Positions 1 through 6,640 of a stretch of 7,340 nt of DNA are shown here, piece after piece. Location: NCBI GenBank assembly GCA_025355035.1, contig JANXLS010000844.1:1-7340 (forward strand). Reading direction: 5' to 3'. The translations under genes were made by a program, and so were the position numbers. Under the pieces are notes generated by a model. That model saw only the letters and a list, made by a program, of their open reading frames with translations, had not been told where the DNA came from and searched no databases. Numbering within the stretch: position 1 is the first letter of the stretch; each line of letters starts with the position of its first letter. Source of the stretch: Planctomycetota bacterium (GTDB taxonomy: Bacteria > Planctomycetota > SZUA-567 > H5-PLA8).

Positions 1-129
1 TGTATCTCTGACTGAGCGTTCAACGAAGTGCCAGGCCGAAATACGCAAGCACTTCTTCAGTTTGTTATTTTACAGGCCCTAACGCTCTTTACGCGGTAAC
101 TTATTTTAACGAGCACCCAAACCGACCCG

Positions 130-576
130 ATGAACACAGAACACTTCACTGACGACATGCTGGCGGACGATCCCTGGTACAAACGTGGCGTGAAGTTCAC
201 ATGCCAGTCCGGATGCGTCCGATGCTGCGGCGGAGCACCCGGAGACGTGTTCGTGTCGCGCGAGGAAGTGAATGCCATCGCCGCGTTTATGAAGTTGCCG
301 TTGCGTGAATTTGAAGACAGTTACGTTCGGCATTATTCGTCCGGGCTCATGTCGCTCACCGAGCGGCGCAATGGCGATTGCATTTTGCTGGATCCCACTA
401 AAGGGTGCAGCGTTTATGATGTTCGGCCACAGCAATGCCGCGATTATCCGTTCTGGCCGGAAGTGATGAAGAGTGTGTTTTCGTGGATAAAGGAAGCGGA
501 TCGATGCCCCGGCATCCAGGTCGGCGAAGTCCACGAGGCGCCAAAGATCGCGGATCTTTTGAAGAGTCAGAAATGA
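130..576 (+). CDS. YkgJ-family cysteine cluster protein
   Basis: A 148-residue soluble protein of the YkgJ / CxxCxxCC family (putative zinc- or iron-binding; exact function unknown for most members). The N-terminal cluster is C25-x3-C29-x2-C32-C33, followed by a Gly-Gly. The second half has the hallmark C84..GC93SVYDVRPQQC103RDYPFWP block and a final C126-P-G, giving eight cysteines in the order typical of the family. There is no signal peptide or membrane helix, so it is probably cytoplasmic. ATG 130 is the first reasonable start; the bases before it (CCCAAACCGACCCG) hold no clear Shine-Dalgarno, and ATG 157 is an in-frame alternative that would keep the whole cysteine core. It is the first of four + strand genes, 63 bp before the membrane-protein gene. 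The family call is firm from the motifs; the metal and any partner are not visible here. Confidence 0.9.
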   Translation: MNTEHFTDDMLADDPWYKRGVKFTCQSGCVRCCGGAPGDVFVSREEVNAIAAFMKLPLREFEDSYVRHYSSGLMSLTERRNGDCILLDPTKGCSVYDVRPQQCRDYPFWPEVMKSVFSWIKEADRCPGIQVGEVHEAPKIADLLKSQK

Positions 577-639
577 GTGTCAAACGTGCAGAGGTTCTCG
601 CGAAACGCGTTGTGAGCCGTAGCGAAAGGCAATGATAAA

Positions 640-2265
640 GTGGAATGTCAGATGGCAGACGCGAATGGGATGCAACAACCGGCGGTTTCGAAGCGCGCGA
701 TCAATGCGGCAGGTGCATTTGCCGCGTTGTTGTTGTTTGTTTTGCCGTGCGCAATGGGCGGATGGATTGCGTTTAGTCAATCCGGGCCGACGTGGTACGA
801 GACGCTGCACTTCGCCGGGCTGTTCGCGCTCATGGTCCTGATCGTGACGTTCAGTGGCGGGCCGGGACGATTGGTAAGCACGGCAACAGGACGGATCCTC
901 GTAGTGGGGTGCGTCGTGGCGGTGACGGTCGGATTGAACCCGGCGTTTCACATTCTGTCAAAAGGCCTCGCGGTCAACGACAGCGTCGTCAACGAGATCG
1001 TTCCAATCATCGGCTGCATCTTATTATGGGCGGTGGTGGCGATTTTGGAAACACCGTTGGAATTGAACGCGCAATCCGGTGCAGGGCACTTCGAAGCGCT
1101 CTTAAAGCGGCCGGGCATTCGCTTCAATTTATTCCTCGCGACCCTGCTTGTACTTCCTGCGTTGGCGGCGATGAGCGGCATGTCAATAAGTTCTGCGCTG
1201 TGGCCTGTGGCATTCGCTGGAGCGTTGTTGTTAGCGCTAAATGGACTCTTCAAATTGGCGGGCACAGCGCGATGCGCACGGGCATTTTGCCTGTTCGTGT
1301 TGATCGCGAGCGGAACGACAGCATTAATGGGCTATGCATCCTACAAAGAATTGTTGAACGAATCCGCAAAGACAATCGCCAGTCTCGAAGCCGGGCGAAT
1401 GGAAGATATGGCGAAGGACTACAATTCAGCGCTGAAGTTGACCGATGCCTATCGCACAAACGGTCCGCGCATCGAATTAGAAACGGCACTGGCGCTGCAG
1501 TACGAAAAAATGAATCAACAGTCCGAAGCATTGTCGCATTGGAAGTTCGTCGCGAATTTGAAGAAAATCGAACACAGTTTGTTCCCGCCAATTCAGCGCG
1601 TTCTGTGTGCGATGGGAGACAGTTTGCCGCCGTGGCGATCGCTGGTTTTTCAGGGTTTCCCTGCCGTGTCGAATCCGGATATGTCGCCAGGAATCATGCG
1701 ACTGGCTGAAACGGCGCCGGATACCCGATCGAAATTGTTGGGCGCGTTGCTGGCGTGGGATCGGCAGGCGCCGGAAGTTGAACGCCGCCGGTTGCTCGAA
1801 GCCGTGCAGGCGGTCGCGCCGGGCGAGCCGACGTCACTCAATTTATTGCAACGCATGAAAGTGCCGGTGAAAGACGTACCCATGTGGTTGCCGGGCGATT
1901 TGATCGTGGGAACCGTCCCGACGATCGGTTCGATTCTGGGCAACGTGGAGGAACTCGGCGAAGTGTGTACGATTGTCTGTCTGAATCCGGGGCGATGGGA
2001 GATGAGTCTGCATACTTCTGGAACGCCTTTGCATGAAGAATGGCCGATCGTGCGCGTCGAAATGAATGGCGTTCCGCTGGCGACAACGCAGGTCAATAAG
2101 GCGGTCGATTACGATGTTCCCTTTACATTCGATGTGACACGCAACGAGATTTTTAAAGTACGGATCGTGTTGCAAAACCGGCAGGAAGACGTCGAAGCGG
2201 GACATGCCGCACGACGCGGATTAACGATTCACGGCATTAAATTCAGTCAGGCAAAGCTCAAATAA
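640..2265 (+). CDS. Seven-helix membrane protein with TPR-like segment and C-terminal carbohydrate-binding-like module
   Basis: 541 residues; I do not recognise the full-length family. The N-terminal ~235 residues hold about seven hydrophobic segments (roughly 22-44, 57-72, 84-101, 119-137, 162-180, 186-205, 214-233). Next comes a soluble helical part in which residues ~278-308 (LALQYEKMNQQSEALSHW) read like one TPR unit. The C-terminal ~100 residues are beta-rich; the stretch GTPLHEEWPIVRVEMNGVPL (461-480) resembles the Ca-dependent xylan-binding-type module (G-T-P-x-x-x-x-W-P-x-x-x-V-x-x-x-G) found on some exopolysaccharide proteins. That match is from memory of the pattern, not a search. 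The start is GTG 640, with GAAAGG at 624-629 ten bases upstream; ATG 652 in the same frame is possible but has a poorer ribosome site. With too few helices for a Wzy/Waa ligase, it may be an envelope polysaccharide accessory or sensor protein; this is inference. Confidence 0.75.
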   Translation: MECQMADANGMQQPAVSKRAINAAGAFAALLLFVLPCAMGGWIAFSQSGPTWYETLHFAGLFALMVLIVTFSGGPGRLVSTATGRILVVGCVVAVTVGLNPAFHILSKGLAVNDSVVNEIVPIIGCILLWAVVAILETPLELNAQSGAGHFEALLKRPGIRFNLFLATLLVLPALAAMSGMSISSALWPVAFAGALLLALNGLFKLAGTARCARAFCLFVLIASGTTALMGYASYKELLNESAKTIASLEAGRMEDMAKDYNSALKLTDAYRTNGPRIELETALALQYEKMNQQSEALSHWKFVANLKKIEHSLFPPIQRVLCAMGDSLPPWRSLVFQGFPAVSNPDMSPGIMRLAETAPDTRSKLLGALLAWDRQAPEVERRRLLEAVQAVAPGEPTSLNLLQRMKVPVKDVPMWLPGDLIVGTVPTIGSILGNVEELGEVCTIVCLNPGRWEMSLHTSGTPLHEEWPIVRVEMNGVPLATTQVNKAVDYDVPFTFDVTRNEIFKVRIVLQNRQEDVEAGHAARRGLTIHGIKFSQAKLK

Positions 2266-2288
2266 ATAAAGTCAAAATCAATAATCGA

Positions 2289-2331
2289 CGGACGTAAAGA
2301 TTGCTCCAAACAAACGGTTTTAGTACGTCCG
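2289..2331. repeat. Inverted repeat CGGACGTA / TACGTCCG
   Basis: An exact 8-bp inverted repeat: CGGACGTA at 2289-2296 and TACGTCCG at 2324-2331, separated by 27 bases, in the A/T-rich gap after the membrane-protein gene. There is no run of T after the right arm, so it is not a convincing terminator. It could be an operator-like site for the thioredoxin-protein gene or chance. Confidence 0.3.
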
Positions 2332-2363
2332 ATAATTCAGCGAAAGTTTACGCCAGTAAAGTC

Positions 2364-2391
2364 TTGCAATTTGCATAACGTTAATGATAAT
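2364..2391 (+). promoter_or_regulatory. Candidate sigma-70-type promoter for the TlpA-like gene
   Basis: TTGCAA (2364-2369) and GATAAT (2386-2391) are separated by 16 bases in an A/T-rich stretch and would place the transcript start near 2398, just before the strong ribosome site at 2404-2409. If this is right, the upstream TTG at 2371 cannot be the translation start. Seen only by eye, and A/T-rich gaps give such matches by chance. Confidence 0.3.
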
Positions 2392-2403
2392 GCCACGACC
2401 TTT

Positions 2404-2409
2404 GGAGGA
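2404..2409 (+). promoter_or_regulatory. Strong Shine-Dalgarno that sets the TlpA-like start
   Basis: GGAGGA lies six bases before TTG 2416, an ideal ribosome-binding site and spacing. It decides the start: the longer reading from TTG 2371 has no such site, and it would put 15 polar residues in front of a clean signal peptide. Confidence 0.75.
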
Positions 2410-2415
2410 ACTGTT

Positions 2416-3486
2416 TTGCGCGGCATTTCTGTGTTGCTGATGCTGACGGCGCTGCTGTCAGCAAAAGCGTGGGCATTGACCCTGGATGAAATTGATATCG
2501 GCGAGCAGATTCGCGGCCCGCACCCGACGTTGACTGCCAGCGATTTCACGGGAAAAGTCGTGCTCGTCGATTTCTGGGGCATTCGCTGCGTTCCTTGCAT
2601 CGCAAAAATGCCGGCTTGGCAGGAACTGTATAACAAATATCGATTTAACGGATTCCACATCGTCGCGCTGGAGCGTCAGGGCAAAACGAATGGCGAGGCG
2701 TTTGAGTTTTTCTCCAAAACAACCGCGTTTGCCGGCAATAATTACCAATTTCAATTCACGTATTCCGGTCGCACCATGATTCCCGGTCGGCACATTCCGT
2801 TCCTGCCGGTAACCCTGCTTTTTAATTCCGACGGGTACATGTTGGGCGCGGATCTAAAAGTGGAGGAATTTGAAGCGAAGATCAAGGACGCTTTAACGGA
2901 AGCACTCGACACCATCTCAAAGCCCGGTGAAGTGGGTCGATTGGCACCTTTGGAAGAGCGATTGAAGAGCGGCAAGAACATGATGGAAACGCTTTCGGAC
3001 GTGGTCCGCGTCAAAAAGAAAGCGATTGAAGCGAACGACACGAAAGTCATCGCCGAAGCGACTATTTTGCTCAAAGGCGTCTTCGATTGGGCGAACCGAA
3101 AATTCGATCGAGCAATGGCCGAAAAAGAAAAAGCTCCGATGATGTGCCTGATGCGCTTGAAGACAGTTGCACGAAGTTTGCCCGGTACGGACATCGGCGA
3201 CCGCGCTGCAAAGGCCGCCGAGGAAATGGAAAACGACGCCCGCATCGCCAAAGAATTCAAGGCGAACAAAGCACTACGCGACATTGTGACGCTGATCTCC
3301 GATTTGAAATCCACCGCAGCGGACAATCGCGACCCGAATGATCCGGAATTCCGAAAAATAAACGCAGCTGCACTGAAGACGATGAAAGACAGTTGCATCC
3401 TGTTGCTCAATGTCTGCCCGGAGACCGAAGCTGCCGCCCACACGCAGTTGATCTTCGATGACTTCCGGTTGAAAGAAGTGAATTGA
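2416..3486 (+). CDS. Secreted TlpA-like thioredoxin-fold protein with long helical C-terminal domain
   Basis: 356 residues from TTG 2416, chosen for the GGAGGA site and because it gives a classic signal peptide: M-R-G, a hydrophobic core (residues 4-15) and a cleavage site at AWA20|LTL. The mature N-terminal half is a TlpA/ResA-type thioredoxin fold: GKVVLVDFWG (46-55), active site C58-V-P-C61, and the cis-proline loop IPFLP131VTLLFNSDG. Family members are periplasmic or membrane-anchored thiol-disulfide reductases, often serving cytochrome c maturation or other envelope proteins. The residues before the active site are WGIRC rather than the usual WxxWC, so redox properties may differ. Residues ~170-356 form a charged, predicted all-helical region that I do not recognise and that is absent from minimal TlpA proteins. 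The gene overlaps the next one by TTGA, implying co-translation with the glycosyltransferase. Confidence 0.85.
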   Translation: MRGISVLLMLTALLSAKAWALTLDEIDIGEQIRGPHPTLTASDFTGKVVLVDFWGIRCVPCIAKMPAWQELYNKYRFNGFHIVALERQGKTNGEAFEFFSKTTAFAGNNYQFQFTYSGRTMIPGRHIPFLPVTLLFNSDGYMLGADLKVEEFEAKIKDALTEALDTISKPGEVGRLAPLEERLKSGKNMMETLSDVVRVKKKAIEANDTKVIAEATILLKGVFDWANRKFDRAMAEKEKAPMMCLMRLKTVARSLPGTDIGDRAAKAAEEMENDARIAKEFKANKALRDIVTLISDLKSTAADNRDPNDPEFRKINAAALKTMKDSCILLLNVCPETEAAAHTQLIFDDFRLKEVN

Positions 3487-4613
3487 ACGCGGCACCAAAA
3501 CGCGTCCTGATCATTGGCCCTACCCCGCCCCCTTTTCATGGTGTGGCAACATTCATCCGCGATTTGATCCAAAACGCGGATCGCTTTCCCGAACTCGAAT
3601 TTGATGCACTGGATACGTCCGATCGCCGCGACGCGTCCAATCTGGGACGCTGGGAATCGGGGAATATTTGTTTGGGCTTTTCGAATCTCGCCGAAATGGC
3701 ATCGCGGCTTTCGCGCAAGCGGCACGACCTGGTCTACGTTCCCATCTCCCAGAACATCCCGGCATTCTTGCGCGACGCGTTGTTCATACTGCAAGCGCGA
3801 TTGTTCGGCGCGCGCGTTGTGCTGCACTTGCATGGCGGACATTTTCGCGAATTCTACGACAACGAAACACCCGGATGGTTCCGCCTGATCGCGCGATGGG
3901 CGCTCAACCGGGCCGCTGCCGTCGCGGTGTTGAGTTCCGAATTCCGGCCGCTCTTTGAAGGCCTGGTTCCCAACGAACGCATTCACGTTGTCGAAAACGG
4001 AGTGCCGGATTTGTTCGGCGTCCTGGCCCACCCGGCAACATCAACTCCTTCATTACCGACTGTTCTGTACATGAGCACGCTCGCCCGGACAAAGGGAATT
4101 CTGGATTTGATCCGCGCAATGATTCCGTTGCGAAAATCCGTTCCTGGCGTTCGGCTGCGAATCGCCGGAAATTGGTCGGAGGAGAAAACGCGCTACGAAG
4201 CGTTAGCGTTTATTGCTGAAAATACATTGAGCGATTGCATCGAATTCGTCGCTAACGTCGATGGCGACGCCAAACGCGATTTTCTGTTGAGCGGAAGCGT
4301 CTTTTGTCTGCCGTCACGTTATCCTTACGAAGGACAGCCGCTATCGTTGCTGGAAGCCATGTCGGCAGGATTGCCTGTGCTTTCGACGCGACAAGGGGCA
4401 ATTGGCTCGATGGTTGTGGACGGAGAAGTTGGTCGATTGCTTGAGCCCGGATGTACGTCCGAGGAGATTGCAGCGGCCCTCGCCGCGATGCTTTCGGATG
4501 CGAGCGTTCTCCGCGCACAAGCTGCTGCCGCTCGGCACCGGTACTGTGAAAAGTACACGTTGGATCAATGTCATCGGCGTTTGGTGGACGTCCTCATGAC
4601 TTCGCTTCAATAG
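3483..4613 (+). CDS. Glycosyltransferase family 4 (GT-B fold)
   Basis: 376 residues, the usual length for a GT4 retaining glycosyltransferase that moves a sugar from a nucleotide-sugar donor onto a lipid-linked or polysaccharide acceptor at the inner face of the membrane. The N-terminal domain opens with a beta strand and glycine loop, GPTPPPFHGVATFIRDL (12-28). HLHGG (115-119) follows, then VVENGVPD (169-176) at the domain boundary. The C-terminal donor-binding domain has STLARTKGILDLI (198-210), LRIAGN (225-230) and E283-x7-E291 in YEGQPLSLLEAMSAGLPVLST, the EX7E nucleotide-sugar motif. Donor and acceptor cannot be read from sequence. The start is TTG 3483, whose bases form TTGA with the TGA stop of the TlpA-like gene, so translation is probably coupled; AAAGAAG just upstream is a weak ribosome site. 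The 3' end overlaps the opposite-strand adenosine deaminase gene by 20 bp. Confidence 0.92.
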   Translation: MNAAPKRVLIIGPTPPPFHGVATFIRDLIQNADRFPELEFDALDTSDRRDASNLGRWESGNICLGFSNLAEMASRLSRKRHDLVYVPISQNIPAFLRDALFILQARLFGARVVLHLHGGHFREFYDNETPGWFRLIARWALNRAAAVAVLSSEFRPLFEGLVPNERIHVVENGVPDLFGVLAHPATSTPSLPTVLYMSTLARTKGILDLIRAMIPLRKSVPGVRLRIAGNWSEEKTRYEALAFIAENTLSDCIEFVANVDGDAKRDFLLSGSVFCLPSRYPYEGQPLSLLEAMSAGLPVLSTRQGAIGSMVVDGEVGRLLEPGCTSEEIAAALAAMLSDASVLRAQAAAARHRYCEKYTLDQCHRRLVDVLMTSLQ

Positions 4614-5691
4614 TGGGGATTAGTGTAGCACAATTCCACGCGGGTTCGATCTGCGTGCAGAGCGAATTGCGTTCGTCCTCGGAAAGAAACGCCGCGCGCG
4701 CGGCGTTGAGTGCGCACCGTTTCAGATCGTCGAACGAGAGGCCCATGCGCTCGGCTGCCAGCGCATACTCCTCGCTGAGTGTTGTGCCGCAGACGCGCGG
4801 GTCGTCGGTGTTGATCGTGACGTTGACGCGCGCGTCCAACAGCTTTTTGATCGGATGATGCTCCACGTTCGCCACGGCGCGCGTTTGGAGATTTGATGTT
4901 GGACACATCTCAAGAGTCACGCCCGAACGAGCGAGTTCCGCGATGACGCCAGCGTCCTCTATCGCTCGAACGCCGTGCCCGATGCGATCAGCATTCAGCC
5001 GCTCACATGCTTCGATGACGTTGGCTGCGCCCGGGCCGTTTGGGTCTTCGCCGGCGTGGATGGTGATCTTTTTGCCCGCCAATTTCCAATCGCGAAACGC
5101 GTGCATGAAAATCTCAGCGCAGTGCGATTCGTCGCCCGCCAAATCCAAGCCGCAAAAGGCCGCACCGATGGGCCGGTCCAAAAGATCAAGCGCGGGTTTG
5201 TTCGTCTCAAATCCGAAATGCCGCGCGCAAGTTGCAATGAACTCAACGCGAATGCCGCGTTTGACCGCAGCCGATCGCGCACCGCTCACAACGGCTTCAG
5301 CGGCAACTTCAGCCTGTTCGACGGAGACCTGCGCATAAGCTCCATCGCCTTGCACCAATCGTCGCGCGAACGACACGGGTGAGAAGCGAAGTTCCAAATA
5401 CGTCACGCCGTCTGCTGCTGCATCCTCGACCGCTTCAGCGGCGACGCGTTCAACATTCGCTTCGTTTCCAAAACAAAAACGCAACGTATTGAATTTATCG
5501 AGGAACGGAATGAATCCGGGCGCAGTGCCTTTTTCGACCGTGCAAGCGGCTTTAAATTCGTTGAATGTCTTGAACCGCGAGCCGCCGTATCGGCTGTAAA
5601 ATTCCCAGAGCGTCTCGGATCGCATCGCACCTTCGAGATGGCAATGCAATTCGATCTTCGGCAATGCGCGCAAGTGGGCGAGAGAGAGCAT
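4594..5691 (-). CDS. add: Adenosine deaminase
   Basis: 365 residues, close to the usual adenosine deaminase length, in the metal-dependent TIM-barrel amidohydrolase superfamily. It should convert adenosine or deoxyadenosine to inosine or deoxyinosine plus ammonia in purine salvage. All key residues are present: PKIELH16CH18LEG, GLDLAGDE (181-188), IH212AGE215 (zinc ligand and catalytic Glu), DRIGH239G (catalytic His), CPTSNL and NTD296D297P, at almost the same numbers as in mouse ADA. TDDP followed by GTTLSEEY favours adenosine over adenine deaminase, whose usual motif is SDDP with a nearby F; substrate is still not proven. The start is ATG 5691: an in-frame stop (TAA, 5703-5701) lies just upstream, so no longer reading exists. 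No Shine-Dalgarno is obvious. It follows the TIM-barrel gene by 38 bp, and its 3' end overlaps the glycosyltransferase gene. Confidence 0.93.
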   Translation of the reverse strand: MLSLAHLRALPKIELHCHLEGAMRSETLWEFYSRYGGSRFKTFNEFKAACTVEKGTAPGFIPFLDKFNTLRFCFGNEANVERVAAEAVEDAAADGVTYLELRFSPVSFARRLVQGDGAYAQVSVEQAEVAAEAVVSGARSAAVKRGIRVEFIATCARHFGFETNKPALDLLDRPIGAAFCGLDLAGDESHCAEIFMHAFRDWKLAGKKITIHAGEDPNGPGAANVIEACERLNADRIGHGVRAIEDAGVIAELARSGVTLEMCPTSNLQTRAVANVEHHPIKKLLDARVNVTINTDDPRVCGTTLSEEYALAAERMGLSFDDLKRCALNAARAAFLSEDERNSLCTQIEPAWNCATLIPTIEAKS

Positions 5692-5729
5692 GAGTGAACT
5701 TTAAAACGGATCGCTGCTCGGTTCAAATC

Positions 5730-6614
5730 CTAAAACTTGCGCTTCGATCGAACGGGCGCTTCGTCCCGCGCCGGCTTTTTTAATCGAGCGACGTCGATCC
5801 AGCGCATCAGCGTCGTCAAGGCGTGGCGCGATTCTTTCAATTTGGGCGAGACGCTCGGATCGCAGATGATCGGGCCGCGATATCCGGCTATGTGAAGCTG
5901 CTCTATCAAATCTTCCCACGGGATCACGCCTTTGCCGAGGCTTGACCACTCCGCTCCCATCATGCCTTTGTGAACGCCGTCGCGCAGGTGGACCGTCTTT
6001 AATTTCGGCATGACGATTTCGATTTCGTTGAGCCCCGAACCATCGCCCGCGGCGAAGCATTCGCCGACGTCCCAGTCCAAACCGAGGTTGGGAGCTTCGA
6101 GCGTTTCGATGATCGCCATCGCTTCTTCCGCCGTTCCGGCGCACGATTCGTGACACGTTCGCATGACGACTTCGAGTTTTTCGGACGCCGCGCGTCTCAT
6201 GAACGCGTCCAGAGCATCCATGCACTCGTCGTCGGGTAATGTGATGGGCGGCGCAGCTTCGCCTTCTTCAAGATCGGGGTCGTCACCCAAGTCATCGACG
6301 TGACAGCCGAAGATGCCGACGCGCTGGCAGTTCAGTTTTTTCGCGAGTTCGAAAAGCTGCGTGATGCGTTCGTCGCTGGGAAGGCCCTCTTCGTTCATCG
6401 GCTTCGAAAAAAACTCCGTCGCGATTTGCGTGATGCGAAAGCGTTTTACATGGACCGCCTTTTCGGCTTGAGCGAGCCAACGTGGATCGGCGTCGAGTAC
6501 GCCATCGAAGCCGAGTTGCCGGAGCTCAAATTCGCGACAGCCGCATTCGTGCAGCAATTCGAGTGCAGTGTTGATGTCCGACGAGATTTGATCGCTGACG
6601 ATTGATGCGCGCAT
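5730..6614 (-). CDS. Sugar phosphate isomerase/epimerase family protein (AP endonuclease 2-like TIM barrel)
   Basis: 294 residues with the pattern of the xylose-isomerase-like TIM-barrel family (AP_endonuc_2). Visible landmarks are FELRQLGFDGV (29-39), RVGIFGCH (98-105), VVMRTCHES (149-157), NLGLDWDVG (176-184), VHLRDG (208-213), LGKGVIPWEDLI (226-237) and GPIICDPS (247-254). Residues E30, H155, D180/D182, H209 and D252 fall where family members place metal ligands or catalytic acids; the last is D where E is usual. An acidic stretch near 106-120 (DDLGDDPDLEEGE) is an extra loop. Members act on sugars, sugar phosphates or inositols, and the substrate here is unknown. Start ATG 6614 has AAAGGGA (6625-6619) four bases before it. 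The gene lies between secA and the adenosine deaminase gene on the same strand; the 38-bp gap to the latter suggests one transcript. Confidence 0.85.
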   Translation of the reverse strand: MRASIVSDQISSDINTALELLHECGCREFELRQLGFDGVLDADPRWLAQAEKAVHVKRFRITQIATEFFSKPMNEEGLPSDERITQLFELAKKLNCQRVGIFGCHVDDLGDDPDLEEGEAAPPITLPDDECMDALDAFMRRAASEKLEVVMRTCHESCAGTAEEAMAIIETLEAPNLGLDWDVGECFAAGDGSGLNEIEIVMPKLKTVHLRDGVHKGMMGAEWSSLGKGVIPWEDLIEQLHIAGYRGPIICDPSVSPKLKESRHALTTLMRWIDVARLKKPARDEAPVRSKRKF

Positions 6615-6618
6615 AACG

Positions 6619-6625
6619 TCCCTTT
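6619..6625 (-). promoter_or_regulatory. Ribosome-binding site of the TIM-barrel gene
   Basis: On the - strand AAAGGGA sits four bases before ATG 6614, which supports that start. It lies next to a short inverted repeat (TTGCC 6624-6628 / GGCAA 6639-6643, 10-base loop) that could fold over it in the transcript; the stem is too short to claim regulation. Confidence 0.55.
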
Positions 6626-6640
6626 GCCAACGAAGAAAGG

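Noticed and set aside
1..129. Possible end of an upstream gene or a promoter before the YkgJ gene
   Set aside because: No frame in this stretch gives a recognisable protein end, and TTGTTA (62-67) has no -10 match at proper spacing.
543..560. Perfect stem AAAGATC-GCG-GATCTTT followed by T at the end of the YkgJ gene, as a terminator
   Set aside because: It lies inside the coding sequence, the stem is A/T-rich with a 3-base loop, and only four T follow. It probably reflects the codons for KIADLL.
792..1709. A 305-codon + strand open frame inside the membrane-protein gene
   Set aside because: The translation is strongly Arg-rich and low in hydrophobic segments, typical of a frame shadow. The 541-residue frame has coherent membrane helices and spans the whole region.
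2347..2360. Short hairpin TTTAC-GCCA-GTAAA as a terminator for the membrane-protein gene
   Set aside because: Five weak pairs and no T-run after it.
2751..4031. A 426-codon open frame on the - strand opposite the TlpA-like and glycosyltransferase genes
   Set aside because: The + strand carries clear family motifs (CVPC, EX7E) over the same bases. The antisense translation is Ser/Arg/Phe-rich with no recognisable domain, and it crosses two real genes.
5701..6225. A 174-codon - strand open frame inside the TIM-barrel gene
   Set aside because: An Arg/Gly-rich shadow frame; the other frame shows the ordered TIM-barrel motifs.
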